NCBI RefSeq assembly: GCF_000276665.1
Contig: NW_004955433.1
Span: forward strand, 13,573,621-13,637,620
Reading direction: 5' to 3'
DNA from: Chinchilla lanigera
Lineage: Eukaryota > Chordata > Mammalia > Rodentia > Chinchillidae
DNA length: 64,000 nucleotides
Part shown: positions 1-34,400 of the stretch, in pieces
Layout: each line of letters starts with the position of its first letter
Numbering within the stretch: position 1 is the stretch's first letter
Program-made: the position numbers and the translations under genes
Notes under the pieces: model-generated
Databases searched by the model: none
What the model was told of the DNA's origin: nothing
What the model saw: the letters and a program-made list of their open reading frames with translations, nothing else

Positions 1-2450
1 GCACAATGAAGAGGGAAATTTGAAAATTATTTTTATGATCTTAGAGCTACACTGATACTAAGATAAGGCAAATATATTACAAGAAAAGAAAATCACAGGT
101 CAATACTCTTCCTGTACATAGATATAAAAATCTTCCACAGAACTCTAAACATTGAATGCAACAAGATAATAAGAGGATAATTCACCACAATCAAATAGTA
201 TTTATCCCTAATATGCAAAACTTGTGATACGTGTTGTTAGAAACTGACAAACAGGACCCATGATCATCCCACTACACACAGAAAGAAAAGACATTGAAAA
301 GACCAGTACCTTTCATCATAAAAGTTTTCACCAAATGACAGACTGTAACTCAGCACACAAAAGTGATATCTGAGAAGCCCACTGATCACATTATTCTCAA
401 ATGTGAGTGCTTGAAAGCATCTCCTTTTGAATCTAGAGCAAGACAATTGTGCTTGCTCTTACCCTTTCTGTATTCCAAGATCTTGCTAAAGCAGTTAGGC
501 AAGAGAAAGAAATAACAGGTGTCCAAGAAAGATATGTGGATCTGAAGCTGTCATAGTTTGCTGATGACATGATATAGGTACAAAACCTTACAGACTTCAC
601 CAAAATCAGAACAAATGAATGAATAGCATAATAAAATGAACACCCCAAAATCAGTAGCATCTTTATATATTGAGTTAACTATCCAAAAATGAAAATCAAG
701 AGAACAATGCCATTTACACTAGCTACAAAAATAATAACTAGGAATAAATTTGACCCAGGCACCATTAAATTATACCCGTACACTGAAATCCATAAAATGT
801 TGATGAAAGAAACTAAAGGACACAGCAAATATTGGAAAAAACTTCTGTGTCCATAAATGGAAAGAATGGACAGTGTTATGAGGATCACACTGTCCAAAAG
901 AATATACTAGTTACATAAGATCCTTCTCTTAATTCCAAAGTCATTCTTTGAGAAAATATAAAACAATCCTCAAAATTATATGAAACCACAAAACATTCCC
1001 ATCACCAAGGCAGCCTGAGCACAAAGAATAAATCGGAGATATCACATTACCTGACTTCTAAACAAATGTTACAAATTTAGAGTAATTAAAACAGCATGTT
1101 GCTGGATATAGACATACATAAATAGATTCACAGAAACACAGACATACTTGCACACGTGCATGCACACACACACAGCAACACTGTAAAATTGATGGTATGC
1201 AGATCCCAGAAATCAGTCCAAACGTACAGTTAACTGTTTTTTGATAAATTGCCAAGAACGTGCAATGAGAAAATTTTTCTTCAATAAATGATGCTCAGAA
1301 AACTGAATTTCCACATGGCTAAGAGTCAAACTGGATTCTTATTTGACACCATACACAAAACAAATAAAAATGAATTAAAGATTAAAATAGACTCTCAGAA
1401 ACTCAAAAACTGCTAGAACAATATAGAAGAAGAATACATGACAATTGTCTGGTCAAATAACATTTTTTAATTTAACTCCAAATGCATAAGCAACACAAGT
1501 AGAAAATATGGGATTACCTCAAACTAAAAAACTTCTACTCAGAAAGAAATACAATTAAGAGTGCGTAAAGAAACACTACAGATTAAGACAAAATATTTAT
1601 AGCTATGCATATAGTAAATGTTTATTAAGCAAAATGTATAAAGAATTCAAACATCTCAGTAGCAAGAAAATAAAAACTTCAGTTAATAATTAATCAACAC
1701 CTGAATTAATATTTCCCAAAAGAAGACATGCAAATGAATAACAAAAGTGTTTTTGAAACATTCAGTATTGCTAATTAGGAAAATGAAAGTTAAAATCACA
1801 GTGAGATGTCATTTCACCCTCAAAATGGCTCATATCATAAAAGAAAGAAAAAGAAAAACAGCAAATGGGTGGAGAAAGGAGACACTTTTAAACTATTGTG
1901 TGAATGTAAACAAACTAGAGGTCCCTCAAAACACTAAAAGGTCCCTCAAAACTGCCATGTGCTCCAGCAATCCCACTTACAGGTGTCTCCTCAAAGGGCT
2001 TGAAAGGAGCATATCGATCTCCTGTACTCCATGTTCACGCAGCACTGTTCACAGAGGTTAGGTTATGAAATCAGTCTATGTCTGTCAGCAGAAGAGTGGG
2101 CAATGACAATGTGCTATTATATACACAATGGAATGCTATTTCACCTTAACGGCAATAAACTGTCTTTTGTGACAACATGTATAAAACTAGAGAACATTAT
2201 AATTAAGGTAATCCAGGTAGAGAAAGACAAACATCATGTGATCATTTATATGTGGAGTACAAAACTCATAAAACCAAAGAGGAAGATGGTAGTGATCTAG
2301 GCTAGTATTAAGGGAAGGAAGAGATGATGATGAAAGGGTACTGGATCTTAGATAAAATTTTTTTTTCTTTCTTCTTCTTTAGTTCTATTGCACAGTGTGG
2401 TGAATGTAGCAAATAAAAGAATATTGTGCAATTAAATCTCTAGAAAAATA
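1..2450 (+). mobile_element. Decayed L1 LINE (ORF2 part and 3' end)
   Basis: Sense-strand L1: an ORF2 reverse-transcriptase-like stretch near 60-250, then ORF2 C-terminal text and a 3'-end block about 1780-2440. Many stops and frameshifts, so not coding. It is antisense to gene A, in the place where exons 12-14 would be expected, and is either inside intron 11 or beyond a truncated gene. Confidence 0.75.
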
Positions 2451-3887
2451 AATTTAAGTGTTCTCACTATAGCAAATATTCAATTATTAAGGAAATGTAT
2501 GTGTTCCTCAGCTTGGGGTGATAACATGAATTTGTATTCATAAATCATAATATAATAATTATTATTGTTTGTGTTTGTAAATCATATTAACAATAAGTAC
2601 AGCATAAATTTACAAAATGTAATTTGTCAATTTATAATTTTTAGAAATTACATCAGTCATTCTCATTCTTTCTTTCAAAATATCTTGTCATACTGTATTC
2701 ACTCAATGTTCTGAAATTGCTTACAAATAATTGCATTTGCACAAAATGAAACAGTGAAAGAGGAATATGAAGGTTAGCTTTTATAATACTTATTTTTTTT
2801 TTTTTTAGTCCTGAATTAACTCCTGAATTAGAAACTCTTCCAGAATGTTCAGGAGAAGAATCTGGCATAAAGAGCCATTTCTGGCTTGAGACTTGCTGAA
2901 TGAGACCTGGTAGCAAAAAAGTTTGTGTGAGGCTCCAAAATGGAACCCAGAAGGCGGCAACCTCCATCTAGGTGAGCTCGCCTATCACTAAACTCATACT
3001 CCATCCACCCAGCATTGGGTCAGTGTCAGAAGGTCCTGTGACAGACCCATCTTGGCCCTCACCAAGACAGGAAAAAGCCCTAGTAGATATTGAAAACAAA
3101 TGCACCTGCCCCCATCCTGCACCATCTATTGCCCTCTGCATTTGCCATTCTCGCTCCTGAACAACCTGTCTGATCCTATACTTGACTCCTACTCTTCCCT
3201 CAGATACACTTGTTAACCTAGCTTAAGTCTACCTCTTACTCTGAAAATATTTCAAGACCAATTATCCAGTATTTGCAATCTAGTCCCACATATCACCATC
3301 ACCTCAGAGCCCAAGCTGCTGTGGCAATTGCTGCTGGTGCCTCATTCATAACCCCTGATTCTGGACAGGTCAGTTTTGCTTCCACTTCCAGCATCTGTAA
3401 TTCTTTTTCTTAGGCTTCTGTCTGGCCACTGTAAATTTCTTTACACATGTTTGTAAGAAATCAAAATAAAAAATGTACAACCACTTGGAAGAGCCTTCAA
3501 TCAAGACATGTGAGCACTGGTGGATAAATGACCAGTTCCCTGCTGGATGGACAAGACAACTCTGACCTGAATCATTTGCTTGTTTCCTATAGCTCTCTAG
3601 CTGTGGTTTTACACAGTAGACACATGCTAAGCTCTGCATCATTTTGGTTTCCAGCAGTTGTTAAAGTCATTTCCTTATCTCTCCCTATTGGTGTTCTCTG
3701 TGATCACTTGCCAAATTAACAAGTTGTATTTAGATCCTTTTCTCAGTGTCAGCTTCTGGCAGAAGCAAAACAGAACAGAGCCCCTTCTCAGGCCATCAAA
3801 AATCAATCTCTGACACTCAAAATTTTCTGTATCTGGGCAGATCAGAGAACGAAGCTGATGTGTCAGAATCTGTCTTCTAGGACTCAC
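2451..3887. other. CES1: Gene A intron 11, proximal part; no exon seen
   Basis: I searched both strands for the exon 12-14 motifs ([25 protein letters not shown]) and found none. In gene B the whole exon 11-14 interval is about 2.5 kb, so at least exon 12 would normally fall here. An oligo-T run is at 2792-2806. No repeat or gene recognised otherwise. Confidence 0.6.
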
Positions 3888-24509
<20,622 letters not shown>

Positions 24510-24870
24510 GGAAGGACAGCAGCTCAAGGGTCAATGTGCTTTCCTCACTGTTCCAAGGGAATGCACAGTCCTGCCTGAGAGCTGGAGACCTGTCCCAGAA
24601 CCCCACCTGCCTAATCTAAATAAATAGACTAAAATGACAAAAAGAAAGAAAGATTTTCCTCTTCCAAAGACCTCACCAGGCATCTCTTAAAACCCCCAAG
24701 CCACACCTACTAAGAGCTTATCCCCTCTTATTTGAATAGTCCATACCCAACTCTCAGATTACAGCCACAAATTCAGCCAAAAACTTGTTACATAAGATCT
24801 TTCTGTAGTACTTTAACTTCAGTGAACTTTGAGCTTCTCAAAGGTGGGCCCAGCTGGCAGATGCCTTCAG
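24510..24870 (-). promoter_or_regulatory. CES1: Gene A 5'UTR and proximal upstream region
   Basis: Immediately upstream of the start codons. The block aligns with the flank of the remnant exon 1 at 38411-38800 (shared patches near 24735-24860 and 38645-38770, e.g. CAGATTACA…GCCACAAA and AGTGAACTTTGAG/AGTGCACTGTGAG), so promoter sequence was duplicated with the gene. No clear TATA box near a defined start site. Exact transcription start unknown. Confidence 0.5.
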
Positions 24871-25739
24871 AGTGGAGAAAGATTTGGTGTTGAGAACAAG
24901 AGAGAAAGTTGTGTTTCTATGTTGAGGTTTTCATAACTGTTGGAGTGACTCCTGCTTTCACTATTGTGTGAGAGAATTCCCAGTAAGAATTCTTCTCTTG
25001 ACAATCGGTCATGGGATCCATTTATTTTGTGGTGTTGATAAATCCAGTTGATCTCAATACTATAGCTTCTCTGGGACTTCTTTGGCTATTATAAGTGGCT
25101 TTTAATGCAAAATAATATATTGGAAAGTAAGGACCAACTTTCTCTGTAGGTCTTGTAAGATTGTGATCCTTCTGGTAGTTCAAAGTGGGTTTGGTTTAAA
25201 CAGTGTATTATGTGGGAGATGAAAGTGCCTATAATGTAGAAGGGATTTCCTCAGACTACTGATATTGGCTCTGTTACTTGGAACAACTTTGCTGTTAGCT
25301 CTTTTGATAGGCCAGGACCTTTTATCCTTTTATCCTTTTATTAAGCACTAGTGTAGCTGCAGTTCTTTCATGGAAAGTGACGGGGCAGAGATCATAGATC
25401 TATGATGTGAAGTATGAGCATTTTCAGCTATGTATGATCTGATACCTTTTGGGAGCAAACAATGCTGAGATCCCTTATAGAAGTAGAGCCCACAAAATTT
25501 ATGTTATTTCTGTTTGCTCTTCAGGGAGGGTAAGTGTCCAGGTGGATTTCAGGGCATCCTCCCCCACCCCATTTTTATGTCTGCTTTAGAAGAGGATGTC
25601 AACTGGAGCATGCCCCCATTTATATGCCGACTATCCTGCAAAAATTCAAGAGGAAGTATATCATGTGTGGAGCAAGATGTGATACCACTCAGATGTACTG
25701 GGAGTGCAGCCCAACATGTGAATACTCAAGATGATTAAA
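24871..25739. other. Intergenic 5' flank of gene A
   Basis: No gene or element confidently recognised; short frames here lack any family motif. Confidence 0.4.
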
Positions 25740-26039
25740 GGCTCAGTCCATAGCATCTTAAACAGAGAACGTGAAAAAAAGAAAGGAAAAAAGCAGACCA
25801 GATGAAGAAATAAAGTAATGACTAAACAAAAATAACTGTAACACTACCAATATCTCAAACAAAAGCAGAAAAATAATCTAGAATAAAATACAAAGTGAAA
25901 AAATAAAAATAAAATTTATAAAGAGAAAAACATGTAAGAATGTGAGAGAAGGGAATAAGAAAAGAATGTTATAGATATCAAGAAGAGGAGAAAAGACACA
26001 TAAAAACAGCAACAACAAAAATGTATTAATGAAAATTTC

Positions 26040-26590
26040 CTTTCTGCAATGGTCCCCAAATTAGCAGGCAAGTGTTGATATTCATAGTCTTTGGCAATCA
26101 AAACAGAATAATAGGCATAGGCAAAGATTTCATAAATAAGACTCCAATAACATAGGAAATAATAGCAAGAATCAACAAATGGGAGTATATTAGAGCTTCT
26201 CAACAGCAGAGGAAAACAATTAAAAAGACAGCATACAGAATGGGAGAAATTCTTTGCCAATTGTTCTTCTGTTGGAAGTTTATTATCCAGAACATAGTTT
26301 TTAAACACAGGGCTGGGGATTTAGCTCAGCGGCAAAGCGCCTGCCTGGCAAGCGCATGGTCCTGAGTTCGGTTCCTGATACCGGAAAAAAAAAAAAAAAA
26401 CACAAAAAAATGAACACTGAAGTTAAACTCCATGAACAAATTGGGCAAATGAATGTATACTTTTTCAAAAGAACAAATGATCAGTAAGTATATTTTAAAA
26501 ATTATCAGCATCTTAGATGTCAGGGAAATGCAAATTAAAACTACTTTGAGATTACCTCTCCCCTAGTCAGACTGGCCAATTTTAAGAATA
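26040..26590 (+). mobile_element. L1 ORF2 C-terminal fragment, interrupted by a SINE
   Basis: L1-style text (ATAGGCATAGGCAAAGATTTC…; GGGAGAAATTCTTTGCC; later GGAAATGCAAATTAAAACTA) runs on both sides of the ID SINE at 26310-26397. The stretch 25740-26040 is A-rich and may belong to it. Confidence 0.6.
26310..26397 (+). mobile_element. ID SINE nested in L1
   Basis: GGGCTGGGGATTTAGCTCAG followed by GCGGCAAAGCGCCTGCCTGG and a CCGG end with a pure A-tail. Possible short target duplication AAACACA on both sides (7 bp, uncertain because of the A-tail). Confidence 0.88.
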
Positions 26591-29500
26591 TATAGGAGAT
26601 CCAGTGCACCCTGCACCCCAGTGTAACAGGCCTAGTGCACCCAATGCCCCAATCCCCAGTGAAGCAGGCCCAGAACATGGCAGGACACCATTTCCCCAGA
26701 AGTCCCACAGAACCAGCAGTTGGTGAGTGAGGTGAGGGGTTCTGGCAAACCTCAGCAGCAGAACGGTCCTGGATTGCTTCACTGCCAATGTCCAGAAATG
26801 GAAGAATGGAAAAGCCTTCCAGGCACAATGGACTGCTAGAAGCTGGGAAGCAGACTAGGGGGAGTTCTGCTGACATGTAGGAGCTGGTACCACCCAGACA
26901 CCTCTCTGGTGGTTGCCTTGACCCAGCAGCACAAGTAAGAAAGCAGACAAGCAGCCTTGGTCTGTGGAGGGACAAGGGTACTGCCCCGACCCTATGACCA
27001 GCAGGTCAAAGGAGCTAGTGGTGTGAAAAAGAGGAAATTGTGGAAAGTCTGGAAAGAGTCAGATGTACACAGGTCTGGGAGCAACCCTAGCTTCTTCCTA
27101 AGCAAGGGTGCCACTGCAACTGGGAGAGTGCCATAGAGATGATCACAATAAGGAGAAATGGACATTCAAAATGTTGTCAGCTGAAAACCAGTCCGAGCCC
27201 TCACATCCAGAGGCTAAGATCAGCTCCATACCCAGCACAAATCCTACTGCAAAATTGGAAGGATTGCACATCTCTGGGACCCAACATGGAAACTACCACA
27301 GAATTGTGAACATCAGAAGAAATTTATTATTTTTCCTTTTCTTTGTTTGTTTGACTGGTTTTCCTTTTTTAATCTTGTTGGGGTGTTTTGTTTTTGCCTT
27401 TGCTTGTATGTTTGGTTTGGTTTGGTTTGGTTTGTTATTTTTTTACTTTTTAGGCTTCTTACCTGGATTTTTGTTTTGTTCTGTTTGTCCTCTTTCTTAC
27501 CTCAACAATCTGTCTTGATTTATGATACTTTTATGTGCATCAAAACAGTCTCTTCTCTTTCTATTTGCTTCAATATTCTTTTGCTTTCTCTTTCATTCTT
27601 TCTCTCCTGTGCTCCCCTTCAGTTTCCCAACACATGGGAAACATCCTTTGCCTTACAGCTTGCTTCTTCTATATTTCTCCTCATTCATCTCTCTGTTTGA
27701 TCTCTTATCCCTGTTAAATATCCCAAAATCAGGATAAAATTAATCTACCAATGGGAAACTCATTCCATGTAATTTCCTGATATATGTTGAATTTTGTTAT
27801 ATAACTGGAGAGCTTGCTCCTTCAGTTTAAGGTGCCAAATTAACAGTTACCACAGTTTCTCAGTTGCTAAGCTGTGCTTGATGCTATTATGATTGCTAAT
27901 TGTACTACTTTACCCAATATGTAATACACGTTGCAATCAGTTTTTCTCCTATGTATGACAACACTGTGATCATCTGGGGTGATAGCCATCATCATACTCT
28001 ATCATCAAGGTTGGGATACTGAGGTAGCAACTTCTCATACTTAATAAATTGGGAAGGCAGGATCTTGCTATAGACACAAAAATCAAGAAACACTTACACA
28101 TTTAAGACATCTCTGAGGAAGAGATATTTCCAAGGGAAGCATTGATATTAGTGATAAAGTTATGTATCATAAGAAATCTATAAGCAACAACATGGAAAAC
28201 AAAAAAATTAAGACTAGAAAATACAAAATGACAAGATGTGGAAGCAAAATGCAACCTCAAACCTCCAGGCCACCTAGTACAACACCAGAGCACAACAAGA
28301 TAGAAGAAATGAGAAGTCATACCTTGGAACTTTCTGATAGCAGCAGAAGTGAAAAAACAAATATAGGTAGCTATAGAAAAAATAATCTCCCAGGTTAAAA
28401 AAAAAAAATGATGATCAAAATGAAACACAATGAAGTTAGAATAGAAGCAGATAAAAAATACAGGAGCTTAGAAAAATGATGGAAACCATGAATGCCCAAC
28501 ATAGGAAGGAAATGGAAGCTATGAAATAGATCCAAACGTATAGCCAGGAGATTAAATATTCAAATTGAAAGTATATGCAAGAAACTGGATGAAGGTGAAG
28601 AGAGAATATCAGATCTAGAAGACAAGAATGCAGTTAATGACCAAAAAGGAAAGACATCTTAAATATAGCTAGGGAATATGACAAATCAATCCAATAGCTG
28701 CAATATGAAATAAAAAACAAGACTGCTTGGAGTCAATGAGAAAGCAGGAGGCAGCACAAAAGCCATAAAAAACCTCTTCACATAGGTTGCAACAGCAAGC
28801 AGAAACACAAAATGACATCCAGAATTTGGAGGCAGATTTATTTATGTTGATGAGCACTGATTGGGATCATGCCCAAAATATCAGGCCCTGATCTCTGGTA
28901 ATCTAGGATTTATATAGGATGAGCAAGCAGGAAGTACAGAGGCAGAATGGCTTATCAATTGGGGATTGGTTTATACAATGTGCATCATGACCAGCTACCC
29001 ATCACAGTTATCAGCCATTTCTAAAGTACAGAAGCATCTGGAACTAGAACAGGAACTATTACCTGGGCACCTAAGAAACTGAAGAATACTGGTAGAAAAC
29101 TTCCCAAACATAAAAAATTTAACAGACAAATAAGTGAGGCACATAGAAATCCAAATAGCAATGACCAAAATAAACCTACATCAAGGCATATAATAATCAA
29201 AATTCCAGAAATGCAGCAGAAGAATAGAGGCAGCACATTAAAAGCAGTTAGACAAATCACCTATAAAAAGAAACTAATCAGAATCACAACAAATTTCTCA
29301 ACACAAACCCTCAAGTCAAGGATATCTTAGAGTGAAGTATTTCAAGTGCTAAAAGAAAACAACTACCAACCCAAATTGATATACTCTGCAAAATTATCTT
29401 TCAAAATTAATGGAGAAATAAGATATTTCCATGACAAAGAACAACTAAAGAAGTTCATGACCACATAATCAGCTCTCCAAAATAATTTGAAGGATAATTT

Positions 29501-32500
29501 TACAAAAAGATAATGAAAACTACAGTTTCAAAAACAGCAATAGAAAAGAAGCCACCAGGCAAGGCAAGCAATTAAACAGAGGGAAAAGACAGAGTACCAC
29601 CAAGAAGAAAATAATGTGAGAAGGATAAGCCAATGCATATGTTATAACCATCAATGTAAAGGTCTCAATTTACCAATAAAAAGAAGCAGACTGGAAGAAT
29701 GGATCAATAAACAAGATCCACAAAATGATGCATACAAGAAACAAATTTAACTGAAAAAGAAATTAATTCATAGACTGAAAGTCAAAGGATGGGAAAACAA
29801 TATGTGATGGCACAGGAACCCAGAAAAAAAAGCAGGGGTAGTTTTTCCATTTGTAGACAATATGAACTTCAAGCCAAGATTGATCAAAAGAGACAAAGAA
29901 GATCATTACATACTTATTAAGGGAAAACTTTAAGATGAGATAACAATCATAAATACATAGGCACCAAATTCTGGTGCAGCCAACTACATAAAACAAATAT
30001 TAATGGACATTAAAAAATCAAATAAGCATTAACACAATTGTAATGGGGGACCTTAATACACAATGTCACAAATACACATATCACCTAGACATAAAGTCAA
30101 CTAATAAATATCAGAACTAGATGAAACCTTTGAATAAACATACTTAGTAGATAGTTTCAGAGTGTTCCACCCCACAACATCAGAATACACATCTTCTCAA
30201 CTACACATGGGATGTTCTCCAAAACAGAACACATATTAGTGCATAGAAGATGCTTAAATAAATACAAAGGAATTGAAATTATCCCATACATATTATCTGA
30301 CCATAGTGCAAGAAAATTAGAACTCAACAAAAGAAACCACAAAAAAATACATAATCAACTACATAAAATTAAATAACACCTATCTGGACAACCAATGGGT
30401 CATATGTGAAATTAAAGAAGAAATTAAACAATATCTACATTTAAATGAAAGTGCCAGTACAATATATTGGAAATTATGGGACACAATGAAGGCAGTATTA
30501 ACAGAGAAATTCAGGGATTCAGAAAAGCAGAATAGGCTCAAATAAATGGACACATCAGAAAAGCAGAATAGGTTCAAATAAACTTCTAGAAAAAGAAGAA
30601 CAAATCAAACGAAAAACTTGAACAAAGGAGGAAATTGTAAAGATAAGAGCAGAAATTGATGCAATTGAGACTAACAAAACAATACAAAGAATCAAGGAAT
30701 TAAAGAGTTGGTTCTTTGAAAGATTAAATAAAAGTAATAAACACTTACCCAACCTTATCAAAAAGAGGAAAGAAAAGACTCAAATTCAGGCAATTAGGAA
30801 CAAAAAAGGTGAAATCACAATAGATAATGTGGAAATCCAGGAGATCATCAATACCTGCTTCAAGAATCTGTACTCTAATAAAATGGAAAACACAGAAGAA
30901 ATGGGCAGACTCCCAAATACATCTGAATTGCCAACACTGAAGCAAGAAGATATAAAAATCCTAAATAAACCAGTATCAGTCAATTAAATTGAAAATGTAA
31001 TTTAAAACTTTCCACCCAAAAAAACCAAGTCCTGATGGATTCACTGCTAAATTCCATAAGAAATTTAGAGGACATCTAATGCCAATGGCCTTCAAAGTTT
31101 TTAACAAAATTGAAAGGGAGGTAATACTACCAAAGTCATTCCTGGAAGCAAGTGTTATCTAGATAACAAAACAGGAGAAGAACCTAACTAAAAAAGGGAA
31201 CTGCAGGACAACCTCCCTAATGAACATAGAAGCAAAAATCCCCAATAAGATACTGGCAAAAAGAATGCAGCAAATCATCAAGTAGATTATTCACTATGAC
31301 CAAGTAGGATTCACCCAGGGATGCGGGAATTGTTCAACATACACAAATCAATAAATGTAATATACCATATCAACAGAGCCAAAGACAAAAATCACATGAT
31401 CATCTCAATAGATGTAGAAAAAGAGTTTTACAAAGTCCAATACCCATTCATGAAAAAATTTCCTACAGAAAATTGGAACAGATGGTCTTTATCACAATCT
31501 GATAAAACCACCTATGACAAAATAACAGCCAACATCATATTAAATGGACAAAACCTGAAAGTTTTCACTCTAAAATCAGGAAAAACACAAATGTGTCCAC
31601 TGTCACCACTGTTATTCAATATAGTCCTGGAAAAATTAGCCAGAGCAATTAGACAAGAGCAAGAAATAAAAGGAATGAGGATAGGAAAGAAAAAAGTTAT
31701 CATTAGTTGCAGATGACATGATACTCTACATAGAAGACCTAAAAAACACCAAAAGACTTGAAGACGTTATAACTGAATTAAGTAGCGTAACTGGATACAA
31801 AGTCAATCCTGAAAAATCAGCAGCATTCCTGTACACAAACAACATCACACTGAAAAAAAAATTAAGGAAACAACACCTTTCACAATAGCATCAATAAAAT
31901 AAAATAAAATACTTAGGAGTCAAGCTAACAAGGGAAATGAAAGATCTACATCAATAATTATTGTACTCTGAAAAACGAGGTTGAAGAGGATATCAGAAAA
32001 TGGAAAGATATCCATTGTTCATGGGTGGGAAGAACCAACACAGTGAAAATGTCCATACCCCTAAAATTAATATACAGATTTAATGCAATCCCAATCAAAA
32101 TACCATTAAACATACCTCACAGAACTAGAAGAAATATTCCTAAAATTCACTTGGAACAAGAAGATACCTAGAATAGCAATCCTAGGGAACAAAGGCAAGG
32201 CAGGGATTTCAGAATCTCTGAATTGAAATTATAATACAAAGCTACTACAATAATAACAGCATGGTACTGGGGGGAAAACAGACCTCAAGATCAATAGAAC
32301 ATGTTAGAACATGCAGACACAACTACAAAAACACTCAATCACCTTATCTTTGACAAAGGAACTAAGCATGCTCACTGGAAGAAAGATAGCCTCTTTAATC
32401 AATGGTGATGGAAAAACTGGCTTGCCATATGCTGAAGACTAAAATTAGACCTGTGTCAATCACTATGCATCAAACTAAAATCAAAATGCTTTAAAGATAT

Positions 32501-33690
32501 AAACATTAAAACAGAAACACTAATTCTACTAGAAGAGACAATAGGTAGAACTTTTAAAGACATAGGTATAGGCAAAGATATCATTAAAAAAACCTCTGAT
32601 CATACAGGAAATAATACAAAGAATCAACAACTGGGATCTCTTAAAAAGCTTTTGAACAGCAAAATAAATTACCCATAGAGTGAAAAGACAACCCACAGGG
32701 TAGGAAAAAATTGATCCAGTTGTCTCTAAGACAGGGACTAATATTTAGAACATATGAAGAATTGAAAAAAACCAGACCCCCCAAATTCAAAGACCCAATC
32801 CAAAAATGGGCATCAGCTATCCAATTCTCAGAGAAAGGAATTCAATCAACAAATAAATATATGAAATCATATTCAACATCACTAGTCATTTCATAAATAC
32901 AAATTAAAACAACACTAAGATTTCATTTCACTCCAGAAAGAAAATGGCTATTATTAAGAAGTCACTCAATAACAAATGGTGGAGGGACTACTGGGGAAAA
33001 AGAGAGATTAGACTGGTTCAACCACTATGGAAATCATCGTGGAGGTTTCTCAAAAAAAAAATAATAATAAGATTGGGGTACCGTTTGATCCAGGTATTTC
33101 CCTTCTGGGTAGCTTCCTAGAAGAATTAACAACATCACACTACAGTGATATATATTCACCCATGTTTATAACAACACTGTTTGGAATAGCTAAATCTTGC
33201 AAACAACCCAAATGCCCATCAACTGAAGAATGAAAAAAAAGATATGTTTTTTAATACAATAGAATACTACTTTGCATAAAGAAGGATAAACTTGGGACAT
33301 TTCTAGGTAAATAAATGCATTTTGACACCATATTCTTAAGTGAAATAAAACAGTCAGACCTGTGTAAATATAATCTTATTCCTCTGGTGTGAGAAACCTT
33401 AAGTGTAATTAAGGACCAACGTGTATAATAAGTATTGTGAAATAGTAATAAATGGTTCAGAAGAAAGGGGAACTAGGGAGGGGGAAGAGAAAGGAAGGAA
33501 GGAAAAAGAAAAATAATAAAGAAGGATAAAATGGAAACAAAGCTTTATAAATAAGGAGAGGAAGAGGGGTTGAATGTAAGGGAGGGGGTTGGGAAAAAGA
33601 AAGAAATCAAGATATATCATATATAGGTACAAATTCTCTATGAAGAATATGATCATTATATATTTCTAAATTGTGCCAATAAACTTAATA
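26591..33690 (+). mobile_element. Near full-length but dead L1 LINE
   Basis: Layout of a complete L1 on plus: GC-richer 5'UTR-like part (about 26591-28140), ORF1-like part (about 28140-29550: lysine/glutamine-rich coiled-coil text, then ENFPN and the LSFKINGEIRYFHDKEQLK C-terminal motif), and ORF2-like part (about 29640-33235). ORF2 shows endonuclease text (KRDKEDHYILIKG; a LSDHSARKLE segment), the reverse-transcriptase palm [14 protein letters not shown] near 31400 and [11 protein letters not shown] near 31710, then a 3'UTR-like end. Multiple stops and frameshifts in every part make it inactive. The 5' boundary is inferred. Confidence 0.8.
31321..31716 (+). pseudogene. L1 ORF2 reverse-transcriptase fragment (longest open piece)
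   Basis: 131-codon open remnant of the dead L1. It contains the Asp of RT motif A ([10 protein letters not shown]) and text equivalent to [11 protein letters not shown]; the frame closes just before the ADD catalytic motif, which is reached only in another frame ([11 protein letters not shown] at about 31708-31740). Not a host gene. Confidence 0.85.
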
Positions 33691-34400
33691 AAAAGAATAC
33701 AAAGATAATTAGCATTGCTAAGAAAGTGTACCATTAGAATAAATGTGTATACTTTTAAAGTACATATCATCACTGCTAATGGTTTTAAATAAATTGATAG
33801 CCTTTCTTGACATAAATCAGAATTATGAAGTCTTTGGTATACTGTTTCTTTCAACCTTTTCCTACCACCATACTGAAATGCCAGTAAAAGTTTGAATTAT
33901 GTTCTTTAAAAAACTATTAGCCAGTTATTTGGGGATATGCACAGTCGTAGAAAATGCCGAATTGAAATTCATGTTTGGTTGCTAAGATTTTCCTTATTTA
34001 AAAGTACATTTAAATAATTTCATTTTGTACCTTCTTGCTTTAATACATATAATTACTGCTGTTCAAAAACTAATTCAACATCTCTTCCATAGCTACTTCA
34101 GCAAACCTTAGTTTGGGCTTTCATTTTTGTATGTGGGATAAAATATACTTTTATCATTTCTGTTTCATTTTTTATAGCAGCCTTCCACATACCAAGGTTT
34201 CCATCAAAATGTAAAATTTCTATACTATATTAACCAAGGTTTTACAGAGTTTCAAGTGTAAAATGTGGTATGAATCCCTAGTAAATCTATAAAATTATGC
34301 TAGTACCGCCCAAAAAAAGAAGTTTAATTTTCATAACTTTATTTGTACTACGTACTTATCACTTCACTTATTTTGTGCCAGAAGAATACTTATGTCATAA
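33691..34400. other. AT-rich spacer
   Basis: No gene or identifiable element seen. Confidence 0.4.

Noticed and set aside
26541..26975. 144-codon open frame on minus
   Set aside because: Lies antisense in the GC-richer 5'UTR-like part of the L1; no domain or splice context.
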